Source: Gammaproteobacteria bacterium
Lineage (GTDB): Bacteria; Pseudomonadota; Gammaproteobacteria; Immundisolibacterales; Immundisolibacteraceae
Length of the DNA stretch: 5,856 bases
Reading direction: 5' to 3'
Assembly: GCA_003526065.1 (NCBI GenBank)
Contig: DQBD01000294.1
Coordinates: 1 to 5,856 of the forward strand
This document shows positions 1 through 5,856 of the stretch, one piece after another. Both the position numbers and the translations under genes were made by a program. Positions within the stretch are counted from its first letter, which is position 1. Each line of letters begins with the position of its first letter. Under the pieces are notes generated by a model. The model was not told where the DNA came from. It saw only the letters and a list, made by a program, of their open reading frames with translations, and ran no database searches.

Positions 1-402
1 CGCGATCGGCGTCGTGACCGCGAGCGCACCCGCGTTGCGGGCGATCTCGGCGATCACCGGCGCTGCGCCGGTGCCGGTGCCGCCACCCTCGCCGGCGGTG
101 ATGAACACCATGTCGGCCCCTTCCAGGGTGTCGGCGATGCGTTCCTTGTCCTCCATCGCCGCCTGTGCGCCGATGGCGGGATTGGCGCCGGCGCCGAGGC
201 CCTTGGTCAGGCCGGTGCCCAGCTGCAGCACGGTGCGTGCGGTGGAGCGGCCCAGGACTTGCGCGTCCGTGTTGGCGACGATGAAGTCCACGCCGTCGAT
301 CTGCTGCGAGAGCATGTGATCGATGGCGTTGCCGCCGCCGCCGCCGACGCCGATCACCTTGATGACGGCGTTTTGCTCGGTTGGTTCCATCAGTTCAAAC
401 AT
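1..402 (-). CDS. ftsZ: Cell division protein FtsZ, N-terminal 134 residues (3' end outside window)
   Basis: FtsZ is the tubulin-like GTPase that polymerises at midcell into the Z ring and recruits the divisome. The visible part is the front of the GTPase domain: a glycine-rich loop GVGGGGGNA at residues 18-26, NTDAQ at 44-48, the stretch [10 protein letters not shown] at 66-75, and the tubulin signature [10 protein letters not shown] at 106-115, which contacts GTP phosphates. The start at 402 gives [20 protein letters not shown], which closely matches the E. coli start MFEPMEL. An in-frame ATG at 525 overlapping the ftsA stop is an alternative that would add 41 residues. Two oddities are visible. 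Residue 105 is Glu where proteobacteria usually have Met. The last residues ([10 protein letters not shown]) look about three residues shorter than the usual GxLTVAVVTKPF strand. The gene runs off the window at base 1 in frame, and the C-terminal domain and tail are not seen. The identification is very secure; the start is less so. Confidence 0.95.
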   Translation of the reverse strand, partial: MFELMEPTEQNAVIKVIGVGGGGGNAIDHMLSQQIDGVDFIVANTDAQVLGRSTARTVLQLGTGLTKGLGAGANPAIGAQAAMEDKERIADTLEGADMVFITAGEGGGTGTGAAPVIAEIARNAGALAVTTPIA

Positions 403-417
403 GTGTGTGTTACCCCC
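403..417 (-). promoter_or_regulatory. Possible ribosome binding site for the ftsZ start at 402
   Basis: On the minus strand a GGGGG run (417-413) lies ten bases before the ATG at 402. It is a weak, wobble-type Shine-Dalgarno match at a slightly long spacing. The rival start at 525 has a comparable AGGGGGG (535-529) three bases before it, so these sites do not decide the start. Homology of the N terminus favours 402. Confidence 0.4.
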
Positions 418-521
418 AGTGCCCGGTGAATTGCCGCGGGTGCCGCCCGGCCCCCGATTCAGAATGCTGGTGCGCGCCTCGCTGCCCCAGCCCTTGCCTT
501 TGCCCCTGTCGCCCAGAATCG
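403..521 (-). other. ftsA-ftsZ spacer (119 bases), open in the ftsZ frame
   Basis: This is the only real intergenic gap in the window. Read on the minus strand it is GC-rich and has no stop in the ftsZ frame back to an ATG at 525-523. It contains two copies of CAGAAT (plus strand, 460-465 and 514-519). The first is part of a small interrupted palindrome, ATTC-A-GAAT, at 457-465. A short (TG)4T run lies at 402-410, directly beside the ftsZ start. I see no convincing -35/-10 pair and no terminator hairpin with a T-run. In E. coli several ftsZ promoters lie upstream within ftsQ and ftsA, so a promoter here or upstream is possible but not supported by a visible motif. Confidence 0.6.
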
Positions 522-1757
522 TCATACGCCCCCCTGAAACCACGTTTTGACCTTCGCCCAGATGCCGTTGAAGCTGCCCCAGTTATGCCGGGGTGGAGCC
601 TGCGTGCCGCGCTGCTCGAGCGCGTACAGCAGCAGGCCGACGCCGGTGGCGTGGATCGGGTTGCGTACCACGTCCACCAGCCCGCTGACACGGTGCGGCA
701 GTCCCAGCCGCACCGGTGTGTGAAAGATTTCCTCGGCCAGATCGACCACGCCTTCCATCTTGGAGCTGCCGCCGGTCAACACCACGCCAGCGGCGATCAG
801 GTCCTGAAAGCCACTGCGTCTCAGTTCGGCCTGCACCAGGCGCAACAGTTCCTCGTAGCGCGGCTCGACCACCTCCGCCAGGGTCTGGCGCGACAGGCGC
901 CGCGGCGCCCGCTCGCCGACGCTGGGGACCTCGATTGACTCGTCGCTGCCAGCGAGCTGGCGCAGTGCGCAGGCGTACTTGATCTTGATTTCCTCGGCAT
1001 GCTGTGTCGGCGTGCGCAGCGCCACGGCGATGTCGTTGGTGACCTGGTCGCCGGCGATCGGAATCACCGCCGTGTGGGCGATGGCGCCCCCGATGAAGAC
1101 GGCGATGTCGGTCGTGCCGCCGCCGATGTCGACCAGGCACACCCCAAGCTCCATCTCGTCGTCGGTGAGCACGGAGTGGCTCGAGGCCACCTGCTCGAGC
1201 ACCAGTTCGTCGACTTCGAGGCCGCATCGGCGTACGCACTTGACGATGTTCTGCATCGCGCTGATGGCGGCGGTCACGATGTGCACCCGCGCTTCCAGAC
1301 GCACGCCGGACATGCCGATGGGCTGCCGGATGCCCTCCTGGTCATCAATCACGTATTCCTGCGGCAGCACGTGCACCACGCGCTGGTCCATGGGGATCGC
1401 GACCGCCTTGGCGGCGTCCAGCACCCGTTCGACGTCGGCCGGCATTACCTCGCGGTCGCGAATGGCGACGATTCCGTTGGAGTTCAGGCTGCGTACATGG
1501 CTGCCGGCGATGCCCGCATACACGGAGTGAATCTGACAGCCGGCCATCAACTCCGCTTCTTCCACGGCGCGTTGCATGGACGCGACGGTGGATTCGATGT
1601 TGACCACCACGCCTTTCTTCAGGCCACGCGAGGGGTGGCTGCCCAGGCCGATGATTTCCAGTTCGCCGTCGCTGGTCACCTCGCCGACCAGGGTGACGAT
1701 CTTGGACGTACCGACGTCCATGCCAGCGATCAGGCGCTTGTCCGGTTTTCTGCTCAT
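522..1757 (-). CDS. ftsA: Cell division protein FtsA (actin-like FtsZ membrane tether)
   Basis: FtsA is a cytoplasmic actin/HSP70-fold ATPase that binds the FtsZ C-terminal tail and ties Z-ring filaments to the inner membrane, then helps recruit later divisome proteins. The 411-residue product is close to the usual length (about 410-420). Visible motifs are the phosphate 1 loop GMDVGTSKI at 12-20, the phosphate 2 loop DIGGGTTDI at 210-218, and the adenosine motif [11 protein letters not shown] at 326-336. The FtsA-specific 1C subdomain lies at about 84-162. [11 protein letters not shown] at 191-201 corresponds to E. coli ASSYSVLTEDE. The last 14-15 residues ([14 protein letters not shown]) form the amphipathic membrane-targeting helix. 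The ATG shares four bases (ATGA) with the ftsQ stop, and the [16 protein letters not shown] start fits the family. A modest AAGG (1771-1768) lies ten bases upstream, so translation is probably coupled to ftsQ. No motif is missing. Confidence 0.98.
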   Translation of the reverse strand: MSRKPDKRLIAGMDVGTSKIVTLVGEVTSDGELEIIGLGSHPSRGLKKGVVVNIESTVASMQRAVEEAELMAGCQIHSVYAGIAGSHVRSLNSNGIVAIRDREVMPADVERVLDAAKAVAIPMDQRVVHVLPQEYVIDDQEGIRQPIGMSGVRLEARVHIVTAAISAMQNIVKCVRRCGLEVDELVLEQVASSHSVLTDDEMELGVCLVDIGGGTTDIAVFIGGAIAHTAVIPIAGDQVTNDIAVALRTPTQHAEEIKIKYACALRQLAGSDESIEVPSVGERAPRRLSRQTLAEVVEPRYEELLRLVQAELRRSGFQDLIAAGVVLTGGSSKMEGVVDLAEEIFHTPVRLGLPHRVSGLVDVVRNPIHATGVGLLLYALEQRGTQAPPRHNWGSFNGIWAKVKTWFQGGV

Positions 1758-2629
1758 AAGTCCATGACCTTGCGGTCGGGTTCGGAAGCGGGTTTGAAAC
1801 GCACCGCAAAGCCGTCGGCGTAGCGCAGGTCCGCGCTTTCCAGGGGCGGTGCCACACCAGACAGGCGGCTGCGGTAGACGGCGGCGAAGCGCTTCAGGCG
1901 TTTTGTCACGTCCTTGCGCCCGACGATGATGGTCAGGCCATCGTCCAGGCCGATGCGCCAGGCACCGCGCGCTTCCTGGTGCACTTCGCGCACCGGCGGC
2001 AGTCCCTCGAGCAGGCGAGCGAAACGTTCGTAGTCGGCAAACACGCGCAACGGCTTCGCGCCGGGCGGGGCACTGAGCAGCGGCAGCTCAGCCAGCGCCT
2101 GACCGCTGACGGCGAACACTTCGCCCCCATCGCTGAGCACGCCGTCGTTGCCCCAGCGCGCGACCGCACGATGCCCGACGATTTCCACCACCAGCTTGTT
2201 GGGCCACACGCGCCGCACCAGCGCCTGTTTGACCCACGGCGCCTGCCGGGCCGCGGCCGCCACCGCGGCCACATCGACGCTGAAGAATCCGCCGGCGGCG
2301 GCCGGCAGCAGGTGCTGTTCGAGCGCCTGGCGGTCGATATGGTCGAGGTCGCCGGTGATCTCGACCGTGGCCAAGGGAAAGCGCGCCGGATCGCTGAGCC
2401 AGGTCAACGCGCGGTAACCGGCGACGGCCAGCGCGACCACCAGCAACGCCAGGCTCAGGCGACACAGCCACCGCCAGATTTGCCGGGCCGTGGCGGCCCA
2501 GAGCGAGGCCCGTTCACGCAGCGACAGTGGTCGCGCACGCACCCCGCGTCGGGGTGCACGCGCGGCGCGATAGGGCAGGCCAGCGACCCCAACACCCGGG
2601 TAGGCGGCACGCGGTGACGACCTATACAT
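1754..2629 (-). CDS. ftsQ: Cell division protein FtsQ (POTRA-domain divisome scaffold)
   Basis: FtsQ is a bitopic inner-membrane protein that joins early and late divisome components and binds FtsB/FtsL in the periplasm. The 291-residue product has an Arg-rich cytoplasmic segment (about 1-56), one transmembrane helix (about 57-77, including [13 protein letters not shown]), and a POTRA domain (about 85-153) starting [16 protein letters not shown] and ending [23 protein letters not shown]. The beta domain follows. Its late strand, [11 protein letters not shown] (268-277 and next), corresponds to the region that contacts FtsB in E. coli. I chose the start at 2629. It overlaps the ddl stop by eight bases and has GGGGGAG (2643-2637) seven bases upstream. 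The next in-frame ATG upstream, at 2734, would bury 35 unrelated residues inside ddl. The stop shares ATGA with ftsA. A strong hairpin lies in codons about 22-33. The family call is secure even though FtsQ diverges quickly. Confidence 0.95.
   Translation of the reverse strand: MYRSSPRAAYPGVGVAGLPYRAARAPRRGVRARPLSLRERASLWAATARQIWRWLCRLSLALLVVALAVAGYRALTWLSDPARFPLATVEITGDLDHIDRQALEQHLLPAAAGGFFSVDVAAVAAAARQAPWVKQALVRRVWPNKLVVEIVGHRAVARWGNDGVLSDGGEVFAVSGQALAELPLLSAPPGAKPLRVFADYERFARLLEGLPPVREVHQEARGAWRIGLDDGLTIIVGRKDVTKRLKRFAAVYRSRLSGVAPPLESADLRYADGFAVRFKPASEPDRKVMDL
2532..2564 (-). other. Imperfect inverted repeat in the 5' part of ftsQ
   Basis: GCACCCC (2539-2545) pairs with GGGGTGC (2551-2557) around a five-base loop. 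After a two-base mismatch the stem resumes with five more pairs (2532-2536 with 2560-2564). In the mRNA it lies about 65-100 bases after the ftsQ ATG, in codons rich in Arg. There is no T-run after it, so it does not look like an intrinsic terminator. It may be only a by-product of GC-rich Arg codons. Confidence 0.45.
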
Positions 2630-3593
2630 CGGCCCGCTCCCCCGCCAGCAGCAAGCGCGGCGTGCCCTGAGGCAGGCCAAGGCTGGTATCCAGGATGGCC
2701 AGTGCCAGTTGTTCGAACGACAGCCCAACCGCACGCGCCGCCAGCGGCACCAGTGAGTGGTCGGTGAGCCCCGGCACCGTGTTGGCTTCCATCAGGTATG
2801 GCGTGCCGGCGCTGTCCAGCAGCAGGTCGACGCGGCCCCAGCCGCGGCAGTCGAGCGCCTGGAAGGCTTCCAGGGCAAGCCGCTGCAGCGCGTGCTCGGC
2901 GTCCGGTGGCAGGCCGCAGGGGCACAGATAGCGCGTGTCGTCGCGCAGGTACTTGGCCTCGTAGTCGTAGAACGCGCGGGGCGTTTCGAGCTTGATTGCA
3001 GGCAGCACCCGGTCGCCGACGATGCCGACGGTGTATTCGCCGCCGCCGATGAAGCGCTCGACCAGCACCTGTGGATCATGTGCGGCGGCGGTGGCCACGG
3101 CGGCGGGCAGGTCGACGGCGCGTTCCACCTTGCTCATGCCGATGCTCGAGCCCTCGCGGGCCGGTTTGACCATCAGCGGCAGGCCCAGTTGCGCCACGAC
3201 GGCGTCCCAGTCGCTGTCCGCGCTGGCCACCTGGTAGGCCGCCGTCGGCAGTCCGGCGCCTTGCCACAGCTGCTTCGCGCGCAGCTTGTCCATGGCCAGT
3301 GCCGAGCCGAGCACGCCGCTGCCGGTGTAGGGCAGGCCGAGCCACTCCAGCGCGCCCTGCAGGGTGCCGTCCTCGCCACCGCGGCCGTGCAGGGCGACAA
3401 ACGCGCGGGCGAAGTTGCCGGCGGCCAGTTGCGCCAGCAGGTCGGGAGCGGCGGCATCGACCCCGACCGCGTCCACTCCGGCGGCGACGAGCGCGGCCAG
3501 CGCCGCGCTGCCGCTCTTGAGCGAAATCTCGCGTTCTGCCGAGCGGCCGCCCAGCAGCACGGCGACGCGGCCATAGGCGTTGGGGCTACGCAT
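2622..3593 (-). CDS. ddl: D-alanine--D-alanine ligase (DdlB type)
   Basis: Ddl is a cytoplasmic ATP-grasp enzyme that joins two D-Ala with ATP hydrolysis to make the dipeptide later added by MurF. The 323-residue product is slightly longer than E. coli DdlB (306), and its residues align with an offset of about one to five. The N-terminal domain has [19 protein letters not shown] at 10-28; Glu20 corresponds to E. coli Glu15. [15 protein letters not shown] at 142-156 carries the Ser150 region. FYDYEAKYL at 208-216 carries the catalytic Tyr (Y215, E. coli Y216). GRVD at 253-256 gives the catalytic Arg254 and a metal-binding Asp256. [15 protein letters not shown] at 269-283 gives the metal ligands Glu269 and Asn271 and Ser280. 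All key residues are present. The C-terminal 20 residues extend beyond the E. coli end and overlap the ftsQ start. GGGGAGG (3607-3601) lies seven bases before the ATG, which overlaps the murB stop by one base (TGATG). Confidence 0.98.
   Translation of the reverse strand: MRSPNAYGRVAVLLGGRSAEREISLKSGSAALAALVAAGVDAVGVDAAAPDLLAQLAAGNFARAFVALHGRGGEDGTLQGALEWLGLPYTGSGVLGSALAMDKLRAKQLWQGAGLPTAAYQVASADSDWDAVVAQLGLPLMVKPAREGSSIGMSKVERAVDLPAAVATAAAHDPQVLVERFIGGGEYTVGIVGDRVLPAIKLETPRAFYDYEAKYLRDDTRYLCPCGLPPDAEHALQRLALEAFQALDCRGWGRVDLLLDSAGTPYLMEANTVPGLTDHSLVPLAARAVGLSFEQLALAILDTSLGLPQGTPRLLLAGERADV
2637..2643 (-). promoter_or_regulatory. Ribosome binding site of ftsQ
   Basis: GGGGGAG on the minus strand ends seven bases before the ATG at 2629 and lies inside the last codons of ddl. 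It supports this start over the upstream in-frame ATG at 2734. Confidence 0.6.
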
Positions 3594-4486
3594 CAGGCAG
3601 CCTCCCCGACACGCCGCACTTCCGGTTCCAGGCGAACGCCGGTCGCTGCCTCGACCCGTGCCTGCACATCATCGATCAGTGCCTCGATGTCGGCGGCACG
3701 CGCGCCGCCCAGGTTGACGATGAAGTTGGCGTGTCGTTCCGATACCTGTGCCCGGCCGCGGGTGAGGCCCTTCAGGCCGGTGGCCTCGATCAGCCGCGCG
3801 GCATGATCGCCCGGCGGGTTGCGGAACACGGAGCCGGCGTTGGCCTGGCGCAGCGGCTGGGTGGCGGCACGCCGGCGCAGCAGGGCGTGGATGGCGGCCT
3901 GTACCTGTGATGGCGGTGCGTGCTCGAAGCCGAACTCGGCGGCCAGGAACCACTCGTCGACCGGGCCGCTCACGCTGCGGTAGGCGACGCGGAAATCCGC
4001 CGGCGTGCGTTGGTGCACGACGCCGTCGCGGCCGATCGTCCGCACCGCCTGCACACACTGCCAGGTTTCGCCGCCGTGGGCGCCTGCGTTCATGGCCAGG
4101 GCGCCGCCCACCGTGCCGGGAACGCCGGCCAGGAATTCACCGCCGGCCAGCCCTTGGCGGCCGCAGTGCTGCGCCAGCTTGGCGCACGGCAGGCCGGCGC
4201 CGGCGCGCAATCGGGCCTCGCCCAGGGGTTCGATGGCGGCAAAGCTCTTGCCCAGGCAGACCACGGCGCCACGAAAGCCGCCGTCGCGCACCAGCAGATT
4301 GCTGCCAAGGCCGATCCACAGCAGCGGTGTGCCGGCCGGCAAATCCACCAGGAAGGCCTGCAGGGCGGGCAGGTCGGGCGGCTCGAAATAGGTGTCGGCA
4401 GGCCCGCCGACGCGCCAGCTGGTGTGGCGGGCCATCGGCTCGTTGTGCCGCAGTGCGGCACGCGTCTGTTCGGCGGCGGCGTTCAT
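3593..4486 (-). CDS. murB: UDP-N-acetylenolpyruvoylglucosamine reductase MurB (type II)
   Basis: MurB is a cytoplasmic FAD enzyme that uses NADPH to reduce UDP-GlcNAc-enolpyruvate to UDP-MurNAc, the substrate of MurC. The 297-residue product is the shorter type II form (E. coli type I is about 342). FAD-binding motifs are [11 protein letters not shown] at 21-31, [14 protein letters not shown] at 60-73 and [20 protein letters not shown] at 117-136. The active site shows Tyr169-Arg170 (VAYRSVSG), the proton-donor Ser219 in AGSVFRNP, and the C-terminal Glu289 in [18 protein letters not shown] at 247-258 is typical of the family. The ATG shares four bases (ATGA) with the murC stop and has GGAGG (4495-4491) four bases upstream. 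An internal Met18 is a less likely start because it lacks that site. In E. coli murB is not in the dcw cluster, so its position here between murC and ddl is lineage information. Confidence 0.98.
   Translation of the reverse strand: MNAAAEQTRAALRHNEPMARHTSWRVGGPADTYFEPPDLPALQAFLVDLPAGTPLLWIGLGSNLLVRDGGFRGAVVCLGKSFAAIEPLGEARLRAGAGLPCAKLAQHCGRQGLAGGEFLAGVPGTVGGALAMNAGAHGGETWQCVQAVRTIGRDGVVHQRTPADFRVAYRSVSGPVDEWFLAAEFGFEHAPPSQVQAAIHALLRRRAATQPLRQANAGSVFRNPPGDHAARLIEATGLKGLTRGRAQVSERHANFIVNLGGARAADIEALIDDVQARVEAATGVRLEPEVRRVGEAA
3601..3607 (-). promoter_or_regulatory. Ribosome binding site of ddl
   Basis: GGGGAGG on the minus strand, inside the 3' end of murB, ends seven bases before the ddl ATG at 3593. 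This is a strong Shine-Dalgarno match. It supports independent initiation, as well as restart by ribosomes finishing murB at the TGATG junction. Confidence 0.7.
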
Positions 4487-5856
4487 GGCGCCTCCGTGAT
4501 GGCGGTGGCCAGGTTGGCCGCTGCCTGGCCGATGCTGCCGGCACCGAGTGTCACCACCACGTCGCCGTCTTCGAGCAGGCCGGCCAGGCTGGTCGGCAAC
4601 TCGGCCAGCTGCTCAACGAACACCGGTTCGACGCGCCCGCGGCTGCGGATGGCGCGCGCCAGGGCACGGCCGTCGGCACCGGCGATCGGGGCCTCGCCGG
4701 CGGCGTACACCTCGCACAGCAGCAGGGCATCGGGCACGCCGGCCAGTACCGCCGCGAAGTCGTCCAGCAGGTCGCGGGTACGCGTGTAGCGGTGCGGCTG
4801 GAACACCGCCAGCAGTCGGCGGCCGGGGTAGGCGCCGCGCAGTGCCTGCAGTGTGGCGGCCAGCTCACGCGGATGGTGGCCGTAATCGTCGATGAGGGTC
4901 ACGCGCTTGCCGCCGAGCGCGCCGTCGGCCAGGCACTGCAGGCGCCGGTCGATGCCGCCGAAGCTCGCCAGGCCCTGGGCGATGGCGTCGTCGGTCACGC
5001 CCACCTCGCGGGCGATGGCGATTGCCGCCAGCGCGTTGCGCACGTTGTGCAGGCCCGGCAGGTTCAGGGTCACCGGCAGCGGCGGCCGGCCGGCGGCGCG
5101 GGCCGTGAAGTGCATGCGCAGGCCGTCCTGCCGCACGGCGTCGGCGTACAGGTCGGCCTCCGCGGTCAGGCCATAGGTGAGCACCGGGCGACCGATGGTG
5201 GGGCGCAGCGCCAGCAGGCCGGCATCGTCGTGACACAGCACGGCCAGGCCGTAGAACGGCAGGCGCTGCAGAAAGTCGATGAACGCCTGTTGCAGGCGGC
5301 GCGGATCGCCGCCATAGGTTTCCATGTGGTCCTGGTCGATGTTGGTGACCACGGCCAGGATCGGGTTCAGGTGCAGGAACGAGGCGTCCGACTCGTCGGC
5401 CTCCACCACCAGGTAGCGTCCCGCACCCAGGCGTGCGCCGCTGCCGAAGGTGTTGACCCGCCCGCCGATGATGAACGTCGGGTCGACGCCGCCGTGCGCC
5501 AGCAGGTGTGCCACCAGGCTGGTGGTGGTGGTCTTGCCGTGCGTGCCGGCGATGGCGATGCCGTCCTTCAGGCGCATCAGTTCGGCCAGCATCGTGGCGC
5601 GCGGCACCACCGGCACGCCACGGCTGCGCGCGGTGGTGACCTCGACGTTGTCCGGCGGCACGGCGGTGGACACCACCACCACGTCGGCGCCGTCGACATT
5701 GTCCGGGCTGTGGCCGTGATGCACCTGGGCGCCGAGCGCCTGCAGCCGCTGGGCGGCGGCGCCCATGCCCAGGTCCGAGCCGGACACGTGATAGCCCTGG
5801 TTGAGCAGGACCTCGGCGATGCCGCTCATGCCCGAGCCGCCGATGCCGACGAAGTG
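4483..5856 (-). CDS. murC: UDP-N-acetylmuramate--L-alanine ligase MurC (5' end outside window)
   Basis: MurC is the cytoplasmic ATP-dependent ligase that adds L-Ala to UDP-MurNAc, the first amino acid of the stem peptide. The open frame continues to the window edge. The 457 visible residues begin at [17 protein letters not shown], the UDP-binding glycine-rich loop that starts about residue 22-24 in E. coli (491 residues), so roughly 10-25 residues are missing. An ATG at 5829 falls inside this loop and cannot be the true start. Motifs, numbered from the edge His: P-loop [10 protein letters not shown] at 104-113, EADESDASF at about 152-160, [13 protein letters not shown] at about 172-184, HNVRNA at 270-275, DDYGHHP at 323-329, [12 protein letters not shown] at 352-363, and LGAGSIG at 437-443. 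This is the complete three-domain Mur ligase layout. The stop shares ATGA with murB. By dcw convention murG would lie upstream, outside the window. Confidence 0.98.
   Translation of the reverse strand, partial: HFVGIGGSGMSGIAEVLLNQGYHVSGSDLGMGAAAQRLQALGAQVHHGHSPDNVDGADVVVVSTAVPPDNVEVTTARSRGVPVVPRATMLAELMRLKDGIAIAGTHGKTTTTSLVAHLLAHGGVDPTFIIGGRVNTFGSGARLGAGRYLVVEADESDASFLHLNPILAVVTNIDQDHMETYGGDPRRLQQAFIDFLQRLPFYGLAVLCHDDAGLLALRPTIGRPVLTYGLTAEADLYADAVRQDGLRMHFTARAAGRPPLPVTLNLPGLHNVRNALAAIAIAREVGVTDDAIAQGLASFGGIDRRLQCLADGALGGKRVTLIDDYGHHPRELAATLQALRGAYPGRRLLAVFQPHRYTRTRDLLDDFAAVLAGVPDALLLCEVYAAGEAPIAGADGRALARAIRSRGRVEPVFVEQLAELPTSLAGLLEDGDVVVTLGAGSIGQAAANLATAITEAP
4491..4495 (-). promoter_or_regulatory. 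Ribosome binding site of murB
   Basis: A consensus GGAGG on the minus strand lies four bases before the murB ATG at 4486, within the last codons of murC. The spacing is short but the match is perfect, and it favours this start over the internal Met18 codon. Confidence 0.65.

Noticed and set aside
421..460. GC-rich short inverted matches in the ftsA-ftsZ spacer as a terminator or regulatory hairpin.
   Set aside because: The possible stems are only about four pairs long and there is no T-run, so they are not better than expected in GC-rich sequence.
999..1823. A 274-codon open frame on the plus strand opposite ftsA, rich in His, Asp and Val.
   Set aside because: The unusual composition is what results from reading ftsA codons in reverse. 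FtsA itself is intact and conserved through the whole stretch.
2629..2734. An upstream in-frame start that would give ftsQ 35 more N-terminal residues.
   Set aside because: The extra stretch is simply the ddl 3' end read in another frame. The ATG at 2629 has a good ribosome binding site and normal operon overlap.
2757..3806. A 349-codon open frame on the plus strand, antisense to ddl and the end of murB.
   Set aside because: Its frame follows the codon bias of the minus-strand genes; in GC-rich DNA long antisense frames are expected. The translation is low-complexity Ala/Gly/Arg/Gln-rich with no recognisable motif, while the minus strand encodes complete, conserved enzymes.
3920..4789. A 289-codon open frame on the plus strand across the murB/murC junction.
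   Set aside because: It is an antisense shadow of two conserved genes, with no family motifs and no credible ribosome binding site of its own.
5827..5829. The ATG at 5829 as the true start of murC.
   Set aside because: It lies inside the conserved glycine-rich UDP-binding loop, and the frame stays open with family-matching residues (HFVGIGGSG) to the window edge.
1..5856. The prospect of a novel system, mobile element or inserted cargo in the window.
   Set aside because: Every gene is a recognised dcw member in conserved order with tight overlaps, which leaves no room for inserted genes. No transposase, terminal repeats, array or RNA gene was seen.

Overview
The window is a continuous piece of a division and cell wall (dcw) cluster, with every gene on the minus strand. 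In the direction of transcription, from high to low coordinates, the order is murC (5' end cut by the window edge), murB, ddl, ftsQ, ftsA and the first 134 codons of ftsZ (3' end cut by the other edge). The strong GC bias, the murC-murB-ddl-ftsQ-ftsA-ftsZ order, the compact type II MurB inside the cluster, and the MFE..E start of FtsZ suggest a high-GC gammaproteobacterium, perhaps from an early-branching or Chromatiales-like lineage. The lineage is an inference from gene order and motifs and was not tested with a tree.

Layout: murC occupies about 4483-5856, murB 3593-4486, ddl 2622-3593, ftsQ 1754-2629, ftsA 522-1757 and ftsZ 1-402. The first five genes are joined by stop/start overlaps of 4, 1, 8 and 4 bases, so they are almost certainly one translationally coupled operon. 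The only clear gap is the 119-base ftsA-ftsZ spacer (403-521). That spacer has no stop codon in the ftsZ frame, and an ATG overlaps the ftsA stop, so an N-terminally extended FtsZ cannot be excluded. No tRNA, rRNA, mobile element, CRISPR array, convincing promoter or terminator was seen.

How the genes work together: MurC adds L-Ala to UDP-MurNAc, the product of the MurB reductase. Ddl makes the D-Ala-D-Ala dipeptide that a later ligase (MurF) adds. FtsQ is the membrane scaffold of the divisome, FtsA anchors FtsZ filaments to the membrane, and FtsZ is the GTP-dependent polymer that forms the Z ring. The segment therefore couples cytoplasmic peptidoglycan precursor synthesis to septum assembly.

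The window looks like ordinary housekeeping DNA and I found no undescribed system. The points most worth checking are all in ftsZ: the start choice, a Glu in place of the usual proteobacterial Met before the tubulin signature, and an apparently shortened core strand at the very edge of the window.
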